In this document: piece by piece, positions 10,250 through 20,475 of the stretch
Layout of the letters: each line of letters opens with the position of its first letter
Position numbering within the stretch: the first letter of the stretch is position 1
Source: Aradus depressus
Taxonomy: Eukaryota > Arthropoda > Insecta > Hemiptera > Aradidae
Length of the DNA: 64,000 bases
NCBI GenBank assembly: GCA_963662175.1
Contig: OY759217.1
Coordinates: 51,374,108-51,438,107 of the forward strand
Direction: 5' to 3'
Notes under the pieces: model-generated
The model's database searches: none
Seen by the model: the letters and a program-made list of their open reading frames with translations, nothing else
Told to the model about the DNA's origin: nothing
Made by a program: the position numbers and the translations under genes

Positions 10250-10520
10250 TTAGGGAGCGCCCCGGGGTTTAGAGCTCCCCCCCCCCCTGCTGTGAGATGA
10301 AGCCCCGGCTTATGAAAACATACCGAGTTGGGCCTTAGCGGCCCTCCTAAATATGCCTTTATTAACGATCCAAGCGGCTGGTAACCTGATTAGGATGACT
10401 GAGGCCCTCTCCCAATCATCTCTGGTCCATCACTCCTGTGTACCCCACACTTCGGGGTCTTCAGGAAGCCTCCCTCGGGGGGCTCAGCCCTAGAGTTACA
10501 GAGGGCTCTCTCCCTTCTAA
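10250..10520. other. GC-rich unclassified block
   Basis: A sharply GC-richer island in AT-rich surroundings. It opens with the palindromic GGGAGCGCCCCGGGG and ends near CCTCCCTCGGGGGGCTCAGC. It looks like an inserted element, but no ORF, TIR or tRNA head is evident. Confidence 0.4.
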
Positions 10521-10696
10521 TTATAAACCCTCCTTTATCCCTTCTCATATTGTCTTGAAAAGATAAAAAAACAAAATATGTTTTTTGGGATTCCGTTAGA
10601 TCGAAGACCCTATATAATACCCTATTAACGAGTAATGATAGATAGAATCGACAGTATGCTTACGAATCTTGAAAGAAGTCGAGGTTCTGTCATGTA

Positions 10697-10743
10697 ATTT
10701 GGCCGAAGTTTCGGAAACTATTTATTTCCTTCCTCAGTGCCTT
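10697..10743 (-). ncRNA. Hammerhead-like motif, diverged copy
   Basis: On the minus strand: GGCA, CTGAGGA, one unpaired A, stem II GGAAA/TTTCC around the same 7-base loop as at 3,012, then GAAA, CTTC and GGCC. Stem I has a mismatch next to the core, and the stem III palindrome is lost, so this copy is probably inactive. Its stem II pairs compensate relative to the 3,012 copy. Confidence 0.55.
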
Positions 10744-10799
10744 ATTATTACTAGAGTGGATTTATCTGTGACTGAGAGTTGTTCTTTTCGTTAAATATT

Positions 10800-11170
10800 C
10801 CTCCCCTAGGTGAATAAAAATTTAGGGTAGGGAAAATTTAGGACCCCCATAGTAGAGTCGGGCTCATGTCCACCAGATATGAAGGGTTGAAAGCCATAGT
10901 GGTGTAAGTCATTTTTTTTGTATTCTTGACTGAAATCTTTTACGAAATCTTTATAACTGTTGAGAGGAAGAGTGAAGTAAATCCTAGTTTACTATCCGAC
11001 AGAATGCAACATTTCCCAGACATGTGAACGGAACAGCTATTTTGATACCATTAATAGTGGAGTGAGCTTTTGGTTTCTCATAGTGAACCTAAAGTGACTT
11101 ACACAATTATGGCTTTCAACCCTTCATATGATCTCGCAGTTAAAGCCCAGGCAAGAGTCACAATAACTAA
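10800..11170 (+). mobile_element. SINE-A copy interrupted by a MITE
   Basis: The SINE body 10,800-10,877 (AATAAAAATTTAGGGTAGGG to GTCCACCAG) stops at a MITE (10,880-11,126) and resumes with ATGATCTCGCAGTTAAAGCC. About 30 bp of SINE (the GAGTGACGAAAGAGCGCT region) are missing at the junction. Confidence 0.85.
10880..11126. mobile_element. 247-bp MITE with TA target-site duplication
   Basis: Terminal inverted repeats begin TGAAGGGTTGAAAGCCATA and extend to about 33 bp with a few mismatches (both continue into TGTAAGTCA). TA flanks both ends (10,878-10,879 and 11,127-11,128), as for Tc1/mariner-type elements. There is no coding capacity. Insertion inside a SINE-A copy makes it younger than that SINE. 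Confidence 0.85.
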
Positions 11171-11459
11171 GTAACATTAGTAACCAGAAGTTTGATGAAC
11201 AAAACAAAGTTCTCCGTACTAATAATACTAATGAAGTTTCTCAGATATTTCAAGAACTCCTATTAGAACAAGAATGTCTATAAAAACTGTATACATTGGA
11301 TCCTTTTGAGACGATATTTACATTTACATATACGATATTATTGTTGTTGTTGTTTTTTAAATGGCGCGTTCCTGTACAACGTGAAGCTTCCTCCAGCAAC
11401 TCTCCCACAAGTTCATGTTACGTGGAGGGCGCTGAGGGCTGCGTGGCAAACACTGGAGA

Positions 11460-11476
11460 TACCCCCCCCCCCCCCC
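11460..11476. repeat. C-run
   Basis: A short homopolymer run. The surrounding 11,180-11,690 shows no other recognisable feature. Confidence 0.8.
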
Positions 11477-11696
11477 ACACGCGTCTATATTCTCGGCTTA
11501 CTTCTCCATGCTTTCTGTTTACTCACTGATGTGTTTACATAAACAAAAAGGTTAACAGATTAAGTTGAATCATATTTTGTATAGGTACTTGTTGGAGAGA
11601 TTGATTTATGAAACGACGGTTCCCAAATTTTTTATTTGTCATATCACCTCACTAAATAGCGATTTGATGATTTATGGGATTTCTATTATTTATTTC

Positions 11697-11924
11697 ATTC
11701 CTCATGCTCTGGCTTCAACTATGAGGTCATATCGCCTACTACCAAAGCGTTCTTTCGTCACTCTGGTGGACATGAGCCCGACTCTCTATGGGAGTCCTAA
11801 ATGTTTCCTACGTAGGTTTATTCACCCAGGCTAGGGCTCTTTATCGAGTACCTGACATCGCTCGGGACCATCGCTTAACGTCCCATCCGAAGGACGGCGT
11901 GCTCAAGGTTTTTTCACCTCCTCT
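11697..11924 (-). mobile_element. SINE-A copy, head missing
   Basis: Reads inward from GGCTTCAACTATGAGGTCAT to CCGAAGGACGGCGTGCTCAA. The tRNA-like head is absent. Confidence 0.9.
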
Positions 11925-12034
11925 GAAGAAATAGAAAACACCCTTCAAAGAAGAGGGTTTCAAAACGTCAAATACGGTTAATAAACAATTTATATTGTTT
12001 TGGTTTTTTTGCTTCCAGGAAATACTGTTTCCGT

Positions 12035-12180
12035 CAGAAATCAGCGGTGAATCAGCTGCAATGTACTTCCCCAGCGCTAATTAATCACGAAATTTTTTTA
12101 AAAACATATTTGGAATCTAGAGATCAGAAAACATGAAATTCCGTTGAAAACTCCGCATCGAATTTTGGACCGATTCCCTT
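12035..12180 (-). repeat. Interspersed repeat family B, fragment
   Basis: Carries 'caatgtacttccccagcgct' followed by 'aaacatgaaattccgttga', two landmarks of the family, with the middle deleted. Confidence 0.5.
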
Positions 12181-12540
12181 ATACTTCTTAGAGCTGGTAA
12201 GGTCAAAATAGTGAGTAGCTACCATGGCGTTTTGCTAACTTTACGCATCTTCTGCGAGTTATGACATTGTAAAGATGCGCTGTTCTGGCGGCATCAGTGC
12301 CACGTTGATCTGACGCCACACCAGCCAGCTACCTCTCCACTGTACTCCCAAAGGTGGGTCGATCACTTTTTCATCACAATAAAAGCCACTCTCTCACACA
12401 CACACACACTCCTCGGCTACAACACTCCTGCCGGCTATCACTTTTTTCTCTTTTTTTTTTCACCCCGGCTTATCATCAAACCCTGATATGTCGCCTTACT
12501 CTCAGCCCCTTCATGGTGAATACTCAAATTAAAATATTCA

Positions 12541-12545
<5 letters not shown>

Positions 12546-12571
<26 letters not shown>

Positions 12572-12580
12572 AGGGAGGGA
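12546..12580. repeat. G-run simple repeat
   Basis: About 26 consecutive G followed by GGGAGGGA units. It makes the poly-Gly/poly-Pro stretches of overlapping frames, which are not genes. Confidence 0.9.
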
Positions 12581-12716
12581 TTCTGCATCGGCTATTGTTT
12601 TCGAATCTCAAGTAAACAGAAGAATTCTTCATATTTCAACATTTACCCCCACGTCCACATTTCTGCTCGTAAAATGCTAGCATACATTTAAAATGATTAC
12701 TGAATGAAGTTAGTTA

Positions 12717-13050
12717 ATATGACTCATGCTTGGGCTTTACCTACGAGGTCACATTGCCTACTACCAGAGCGCTCATTCGTCACTCTGGTGGACATGAACC
12801 TGACTCTACTATAAGAGTCCTAAATTTTGCCTACTCTTAATTTTTATTCACCTAGGGTAGGGGTCTTTAACAAGTACCTGACATCGTACAGGCTCTGGAC
12901 CATCACTTAACGTCCCATTCGTAGGACGGCATGCTTAAGTTTATTTTACCTCCCAGATAAAATAAACTAAGGGCCTCGGCCGAGTTTCCAACCCGCGATC
13001 TTGAACTCAGTAAGCAAACTCGCATACCACTAATTTACCGGCGCTCCCGG
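12717..13050 (-). mobile_element. SINE-A copy, nearly full length
   Basis: Complete from the tail (TATGACTCATGC) to the tRNA-like head. The head here reads, on the plus strand, CATACCACTAATTTACCGGC and GGGCCTCGGCC, with a mutated B box. Confidence 0.92.
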
Positions 13051-13369
13051 AATGGAACCTTCTTGAAATTAAAGAAAAGTTAGAAAACAATTACCTATCC
13101 TATCTTTTTATACAGAAAACCCAACTTTTCCACTCAAATTTCCTCCTCTCAAGCCCCCCTTACAACTCATTCATCACGAATTTAAACATTAGAAGAAATA
13201 AGTGGGGCAATGGAAGGTGTTGTGGGGGGTTAGTAGGGGATTTTGACTCCTAGGTAATTGAGCATTGACGAGTGGGAGGAGGGGGGAGGGGGTATTGTTG
13301 ATTTCATGATCACTAGATCTTCAGCAACTAATCACATTAAATCCATAGTCTTAATATAGCTTTTAGTCA

Positions 13370-13660
13370 AAAATTTGATGTGGAGTTTTCCAAATATGTT
13401 ATCTGTCAAATTTCAGCCATATCGGCCGAAGGGAGGGGGTTCAATGGAGGGGCTCATAATTCAAAAACCCTAATAACTACCCGTGTAATAAATGTAACGT
13501 TAAAAAAATTTAGTATGAGGATTCATGAGGCACTATGTAAATCAAATATTGAATTTTAGCCCAATTAGTCGATTGGCTTTGAAGGGAGAGCGAAAACTTT
13601 ATTGATTAATTTTTGGTGGGGAAGTATATAGTCGTTGATTTTCCTACATTTTTTATTTTA
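13370..13660 (+). repeat. Interspersed repeat family B, copy
   Basis: In the forward orientation it shows 'aaaaaccctaataactacc', 'tttagtatgaggattcatga' and 'gattgattaatttttggtgg' in order. Confidence 0.6.
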
Positions 13661-13808
13661 CCTATTTCTCGTACCAAATCTTCTTCTGCCACCACACAAG
13701 CTCAAAACAACCTCAGCTGATCTACTCAACTGACCAGGCAGTTCACACAGAGATTGTTTATAGTAGATTACACCAACATGTAAGACATATGATGGTGGGG
13801 GAAGGAGA

Positions 13809-15052
13809 GTGGTAGAGATACTCTACCAGCTGCTGGCTACTCTACTCTACCATCCGCTGGCTACTCTACCAGCTGCTGGTTACTCTACTCTTCCATCCGC
13901 TGGCTACTCTACCAGCTGCTGGCTACTCCACTCTACCAGCTGCTGGCTACTATACTCAACCAGCTGCTGGCTACTCTACTCTTCCATCCGCTGGCTACTC
14001 TACCAGCTACTGGCTACTCTACTCTACCATTCTCGGGCTACTCTACCAGCTGCTGACTATACTACTCTACCATCCGCTGGCTACTCTACCAGCTGCTGGC
14101 TACTCTACTCTTTCATCCGCTGGCTACTCTACCAGCTGCTGGCTACTATATTCTTCCATCCGCTGGCTACTCTACTCTTCCATCCGCTGGCTACTCTACC
14201 AGCTGCTGGCTACTCTACCATCCGCTGGCTACTCTACCAGCTGCTGTTTACTCTACTCTACCAGCTGCTGGCTACTCTACTCTACCATCCGCTGGCTACT
14301 CTACCAGCTGCTGGCTACTCTACTCTAGCAGCTGCTGGCTACTCTACTCTACCAGCTGCTGTCTACTATACTCTTCCATCCGCTGGCTACTCTACCAGTT
14401 GCTGGCTACTCTACTCTACCATCGTCTGGCTACTCTACTCTTCCATCCGCTGGCTACTCTACCAGCTGCTGGCTACTATATTCTTCCATCCGCTGGCTAC
14501 TATACTCAACCAGCTGCTGGCTACTCTACTCTTCCATCCGCTGGCTACTCTACCAGCTACTGGCTACTCTACTCTACCATCCGCGGGCTACTCCACTCTT
14601 CCATCCGCTGGCTACTATATTCTTCCATCCGCTGGCTACTATACTCAACCAGCTGCTGGCTACTCTACTCTTCCATCCGCTGGCTACTCTACCAGCTGCT
14701 GGCTACTCTACTCTTTCATCCGCTGGCTACTCTACCAGCTGCTGGCTACTATATTCTTCCATCCGCTGGCTACTCTACTCTACCAGCTGCTGGCTACTCT
14801 ACCATCCGCTGGCTACTCTACCAGCTGCTGTTTACTTTACTCTACCAGCTGCTGGCTACTCTACTCTACCATCCGCTGGCTACTCTACCAGCTGCTGGCT
14901 ACTCTACTCTACCAGCTGCTGTCTACTATACTCTTCCATCCGCTGGCTACTCTACCAGTTGCTGGCTACTTTACTCTACCATCGTCTGGCTACTCTACTC
15001 TTCCATCCGCTGGCTACTCTACCAGCTGCTGGCTACTCTACTCTTCCAGGCA
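13809..15052. repeat. 1.24-kb minisatellite of 19- and 24-bp units
   Basis: Two units alternate irregularly: a 19-mer (GGCTACTCTACCAGCTGCT) and a 24-mer built on GGCTACTCTACTC, TTCC or TACC, and ATCCGCT. Each 19-mer carries CAGCTG inside the odd palindrome CCAGCTGCTGG. A higher-order duplication of about 580 bp is visible, because 14,205-14,460 closely repeats 14,795-15,050. The 471-codon open frame across the array has no splice, start or codon logic: the 43-bp composite period is not a multiple of three and the units simply lack stop trinucleotides. Confidence 0.95.
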
Positions 15053-15339
15053 ATATCCCAACCGTTTACACGATACTGTAGTCTCTATTCTACCATGTCC
15101 ACTAACCCAGCCTTTAGAGATGACTCCTAGTGAAGAGAGGAGAGATGGGGAGAGTTGTGTCTGGTGGCTGGGGGTGTGGCCGGTTATTGATTTTATATGT
15201 ACCAACTTTGTGGTATATTTGTAGCCAGCCAGCTGGATCCCGACAAACCGCACCATACTCGTATATGTACATACTTATATACAATGATCTTCATTAGTAG
15301 ATACATTGCTCAGTCATCTCAGAATATAACAAAAAAGTC

Positions 15340-15700
15340 TTCAGTGAATCACCGGCTATGTACTATCCCAGCACGAATTAATTTACTAAGTTCCTCAAAA
15401 ACCAATCGACCTTTTAAGCTAAATATCGATAGTTGACTTACATAGGGACTTCTGAATCCTCGTACTATATTTTGTATCGATACATTAATTACATTGGCAG
15501 TTATTTGCGTTTTTGTGTTTAGCTCCTACCGCTGAACCTCTCCTTCCATTCTACCTTTTTCACCGAAAATTAATAGTTGCCGACCTTATGGATTTTTTTT
15601 ATATAAATATGAAATTTCATGTCGATATATTCACAATATTGGCAGTTATTAGAGTTTTTGTGTTATCAACTTGATTCTCAATCACAAAAGGAGCCAGCCC
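15340..15700 (-). repeat. Interspersed repeat family B, copy
   Basis: Carries 'atcaccggctatgtactatc', 'aaccaatcgacc' and 'acattggcagttatt' in the order seen at 6,690, with the last block repeated once. Confidence 0.6.
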
Positions 15701-16100
15701 TTTACGAGCCCTATTTTGACATTTTCTTACAATCAAGTTGAAAACAAATTGAAAGAAAACAATGTCTAAATGTTATTAAGAAATTAAAGTTAAGAAAATC
15801 AAAAATATATCAAGTATAAACTTAAGCCTTGTATATATGAAATGAAACATTATTTCTTCCAAACAGCATGGAATGGAAGAAGAAATAAATAGAGAACTAA
15901 CAGTTAGTCAAATATAGCAACGTAAAGATTTTAAATAATAGTGAAAACATTGTTTTCAACCTGTAAACCCTGATCTGAAGGGGCACAGATCCGATTTGCA
16001 TTCCTTCTGCATAATTCTCCATAGAAATAACAATGAGTATTTTACCTGATTTACTGTTGTCATTTATTTATTTATTTTTGGAGTGATCCGTAAAATCGTG
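15700..16100. other. Interval without recognised genes
   Basis: AT-rich. It has a GCATTCCTTCTGCATAAT motif at about 15,998 related to the tandem at 3,127, and nothing else recognisable. Confidence 0.5.
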
Positions 16101-16109
16101 TTGTTATAA

Positions 16110-16290
16110 GAAAGGTCTTTAACGAGTACCTCACGTCCCACATAGGCTCATTCACATCTCTTAACGCCCCATTGAAAAAACGCCGTTCTCAAGTTTTTTT
16201 TTTTTTGTTCTATCTCCCAGATAAAAACCTAAAGGTCTCGGCCAGGTTTCGAGCTCTCCATCTTAAGTATAATAGGCAAACTATTTTTAA
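16110..16290 (-). mobile_element. SINE-A 5' half
   Basis: Carries GGTCTTTAACGAGTACCTCA, then CTCCCAGATAAAAACC and CTCGGCCAGGTTTCGAG. The 3' half is lost. It lies head to head with the next copy. Confidence 0.85.
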
Positions 16291-16302
16291 TAAACACTGC
16301 CA

Positions 16303-16563
16303 ATAGCCAGTAGCTCAGAAGGAGTGTGCCTCACTTCTGAGCACAAGATCAAGAGTTCCAAATCCGGGAATGGCCCTTTAAGTTTTTTATCTGGGAGATG
16401 AAAAAATACTCAGCACGCCGTCCTTCGGGTAGGACGTTAAGTGATAGAACCTTTAGGGAATCAGGTAATTAAACAAATTAGGACTCACATTGTAGAGTCG
16501 AACTCATGTCCATGAGGCGATATGACCTAGTTGTTAAAGCCTGGGCATAAGTCACAATAACTT
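16303..16563 (+). mobile_element. SINE-A copy, internally deleted
   Basis: The tRNA-like head (CCAGTAGCTCAG) and 3' end (GGCATAAGTCACAATAACTT) are present. The central part between GATAGAACC and ATTAGGACTCAC is shortened. Confidence 0.88.
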
Positions 16564-16564
16564 A

Positions 16565-17680
16565 CTTCATCTAAAAAATGGGGGAAAAAACTGAAATAAT
16601 GCGTAAAAAAAGTAAAAGTTTCTTGTTCTTTCTAATTACTCTATTATTTTCATCCACTGTTTTACGAATTATAGAAGAAGTTTTGTAAACGGTCAGAAAC
16701 AGTGAATCATATAAGGATATAGAGCGCGATATGTAACTTTACAAAATACAAGGCGAACATTGAGAACATGTTCGAGCTAATCCATAGTTAGAGATGTCAT
16801 AGTTCTCTTTGCAAATAGCTATATCATTAGAAACATGACATCTGAATAGTTCTCTTTACCAGGAATATAAACAGTGAACAGAATAGGGAACACAATTGAG
16901 CCCTGCCGAACACCAGTCGCGGGTTCGAAACCGCCCATTCTACATGGCAAACAGCACAACTTCCCATTAATTTCAAATTAAATAATAATAATAATATATA
17001 TATATATATATACATTAAAAATAAACGGTAATAAAACTTGTTGCATGGTGGCATTTCCCGGCAGATATTATCTGCAGTACATGTTGCCTATTCTACATCC
17101 TTATATCTATAAATTGTAAAATACTAGCTAATCGAAGTAAAACACTGACAGGTTATCACATTGTTACCGTAAATACCAGTGTGATGTATAATAAGAATAC
17201 ACACATTAAATTATTAATAATAAAAAAAAATTATTATATTTATTTTTCTATAAAAAAAGAAACTGAATTAGTAAATAAGTAATAAGAAACCATTTCTTTT
17301 AAAACAAAGGAGTAAAAAAAACAAAACACGACCATCAGCTGTTTTTTAGTGTGTGTAGAGTCGAGGCCTGAGTCAAATGAGACGGTCTGAGTAAAGATGG
17401 AGAGTGGTAGCTTAAGATGTGATGAACTAAGTAGGAGTGAATTGACAATAAAATTGATCTGCAAAAAAGGTACTGTTGTTTGTTTATATGTACAGTATAT
17501 ATGCCCAGAAATATGTAACTTAAATTTAAAGAATGGCCAAAAATAAAAAAAAATTGAAATAATTTTAAGAATTTAGTTTTTAAGAGTTTTTCTTTTGATT
17601 TTTGTTTGTTTCAATGTTTAGTTTTTTTATTTTATAATGTAGATGATTTAAAAAAATAAACCCAAACTATTTTCAAAAGA
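16565..17680. other. Interval without recognised genes
   Basis: AT-rich. It contains ATA and TA microsatellites near 16,985. 16,903-16,950 includes GAACACCAGTCGCGGGTTCG, a B-box-like stretch without an A box. No exon was identified. Confidence 0.5.
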
Positions 17681-17689
17681 AAAAAATTA

Positions 17690-17817
17690 CAATCAACAAA
17701 ATAGCACATTGAAGCAAAAAGAAGTTGATTAGCAAGTCTTGAAGTTCTTGGCGCTCCCTGGCGGCTTCAAGTAATATTTCTGAATTTAATTTGTTCATCA
17801 TTTTATTTATCTGCACT
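17690..17817 (-). repeat. Left copy of a 128-bp direct repeat flanking the satellite
   Basis: It is nearly identical to 19,381-19,507, with three differences in the last 40 bp. On the minus strand both copies keep one open frame (SEILLEAARERQELQDLL followed by INFFLLQCAILLIV, a plausible membrane helix). Two of the three differences are synonymous in that frame. I do not recognise the peptide, and no splice sites flank it cleanly. Confidence 0.7.
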
Positions 17818-18084
17818 TTCTTCAAAATTGCACGTCTTGAACTTTTGATGTTTTTAGGGCCCTTTTCGGAAATTACTGTAGAAATCAAAATTAAATAAAA
17901 GACCAGTTATACAATTTCTACAGGATATGTGGTGATTTATTGTTTAATTGATTTTTAATTTATTGTTTATTTCATTATTATTAATTATTATTTATATTTT
18001 TATTTATTTATCATTTATTTAAGATTAACAATTAAATCATTTAATACAACCAGGTTCTTTCTTTCTTCTTTATTTGTTTTGGTT

Positions 18085-19346
18085 CACTAATGAATACCTA
18101 AGTCAATAATAAGAAAGTAACAGTACGAATAGAGAATATTTAGAGAATTTAACTTAAATTGCAAGGTACATAACAGAATGAAAATGAAAATTCCATAACG
18201 ATTCAGTAATGAATATGTCAATAATAATAAGAAAGTAACACTATGAATAGAGAATATTTAAAGAATTTAACTAAAATTGCAAGGTAGGTACCTAACAGAA
18301 TGAAAATGAAAATTCCATAACGATTCAGTAATGAATATGTCAATAATAATAAGAAAGTAACAGTATATATAGAGAATATTTAAAGAATTTAACTTAAATT
18401 GCAAGGTACATAACAGAATGAAAATGAAAATTCCATAACGATTCAGCAATGAATATGTCAATAATAATAAGAAAGTAACAGTATGAATAGAGAATATTTA
18501 GAGAATTTAACTTAAATTGTAAGGTACATAACAGAATGAAAATGAAAATTCCATAACGATTCAGTAATGAATATGTCAATAATAATAAGAAAGTAACACT
18601 ATGAATAGAGAATATTTAAAGAATTTAACTAAAATTGCAAGGTAGGTACCTAACAGAATGAAAATGAAAATTCCATAACGATACAGTAATGAATATGTCA
18701 ATAATAATAAGAAAGTAACAGTATATATAGAGAATATTTAAAGAATTTAACTTAAATTGCAAGGTACCTAACAGAATGAAAATGAAAAATTCCATAACGA
18801 TTCAGTAATGAATATGTCAATAATAATAAGAAAGTAACAGTATATATAGAGAATATTTAAAGAATTTAACTTAAATTGCAAGGTACCTAACAGAATGAAA
18901 ATGAAAAATTCCATAACGATTCAGTAATGAATATGTCAATAATAATAAGAAAGTAACAGTATATATAGAGAATATTTAAAGAATTTAACTTAAATTGCAA
19001 GGTACCTAACAGAATGAAAATGAAAATTCCATAACGATTCAGTAATGAATATGTCAATAATAATAAGAAAGTAACAGTATATATAGAGAATATTTAAAGA
19101 ATTTAACTTAAATTGCAAGGTACCTAACAGAATGAAAATGAAAAATTCCATAACGATTCAGTAATGAATATGTCAATAATAATAAGAAAGTAACAGTATA
19201 TATAGAGAATATTTAAAGAATTCAACTTAAATTGCAAGGTACCTAACAGAATGACAATGAAAAATTCCATAACGATTCAGTAATGAATATGTCAATAATA
19301 ATAAGAAAGTAACAGTATATATAGAAAATATTTAGAGAATTTAACT
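18085..19346. repeat. Satellite array, about 10.5 units of about 120 bp
   Basis: GAATATGTCAATAATAATAA recurs at about 18,211, 18,333, 18,451, 18,569, 18,691, 18,810, 18,929, 19,047, 19,168 and 19,287. The units are AT-rich and differ mainly in GTATATATAG versus GTATGAATAG and in GGTACCTAA versus GGTACATAA. Neighbouring pairs share variants, which indicates local unequal exchange. Confidence 0.95.
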
Positions 19347-19380
19347 GTTACAGAAAGTATAGAACTGGAGCGTAGACAAA

Positions 19381-19507
19381 AACAATCAACAAAATAGCAC
19401 ATTGAAGCAAAAAGAAGTTGATTAGCAAGTCTTGAAGTTCTTGGCGCTCCCTGGCGGCTTCAAGCAATATTTCTGAATTCAATTTGCTCATCATTTTATT
19501 TATCTGC
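19381..19507 (-). repeat. Right copy of the 128-bp direct repeat flanking the satellite
   Basis: Partner of 17,690-17,817, in the same orientation, so the satellite array sits between two direct repeats. On the minus strand the open frame extends from 19,578 to 19,348 (76 codons). Confidence 0.7.
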
Positions 19508-19509
19508 TT

Positions 19510-20475
19510 CACTTGAAGTGGGCTTCTATTAAAGGCAGTTTGTTCACCAATAGTTTTTAATTGTTTATAGCTTTTCAATTATTTAACAATTAATTAATGT
19601 TAAACGTAGTGTAGACGTTGACTGGGCGCTGTCTGTAGAAATACTGAGTATACGTCCTCTCACCTGAGCAGGCTGGATCCCGCTTTTGGCTCGACATGAC
19701 ATGACCTGTCGCGACATGTCGGTGGCCCATTATAACTTCTCACTCAATAGTAGGATTAAGAAGCTATTAAACAGTCATTTTTTTTTCTAGAAAATCGCTT
19801 ATTTACTATTAGTTAAATTTTTGAATAATGAGCTTATTAAGCTCATGAACTAAATAATATTCATATGAGAATTTGAAATATTTGAGAAGCAATTAATTTT
19901 TATTTAGAAGGCGGTGAACTATGAATGGAATGCTAGTTTCTACTCTGCGTAAAAAAACTAATATTAACCTCAAGGTTTTATATGTATAGTACTGTTAATA
20001 TAGTTTTTATTTAGGTTATTAAATATAGTTTTTTAAAAGGAAAAGAAGAAGATAATCGCAAAAAAAATCATTTCACTATAGATGAATAAAATGTATAAAA
20101 ATCATTTTGGTTTTTGAAAAAACTTGTCAAAATATATACAATATATTAGAGTACTATTAGCACAAAATTAAAATAGCAATTTTTATTAGGCTTCAATTTT
20201 TCGAAGTGGTTTAAAAAGATTGGAGAAAATAAGACACAATTTAAATGTGAACTAAGTATTTCTGCTAACCAAATTTCTATTCTCCTGTTGAATAAAATAG
20301 AATATTTGATAGTGTAATGTTATTTCATATGTTTTAATTTATCCGAAATGATTAAATTGCTACACTATAAGTTTTATTAGAAACATGTAATAAACGTTTA
20401 AAAAGCATATGTCGTGTGAAGAATTTCGTTTATGTTTGTGTAAAATATGGGTGATTTTTGTTCGTGTAATTACCC
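19510..20475. other. Upstream region of the secreted-protein gene
   Basis: AT-rich, with no repeat family recognised. It should hold the promoter and 5' UTR of the gene starting at 20,476. I cannot place a TATA box or initiator with confidence. Confidence 0.4.

Noticed and set aside
11925..11990. Another hammerhead-like core (CTGAAGA ... CAAAACGTC)
   Set aside because: GAAA is replaced by AAAA, and stem I does not pair on either side of the core.
12354..12680. Frames with poly-Gly and poly-Pro
   Set aside because: They are made by the G-run at 12,546 and are not supported by any domain or splice site.
13809..15224. 471-codon open frame on the plus strand
   Set aside because: It lies within the 19/24-bp minisatellite, whose units lack stop trinucleotides. 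The composite period is not a multiple of three and a second frame (14,399-15,130) is equally open.
18267..18579. Minus-strand frames repeating ESLWNFHFHS
   Set aside because: They are products of the 120-bp satellite units.
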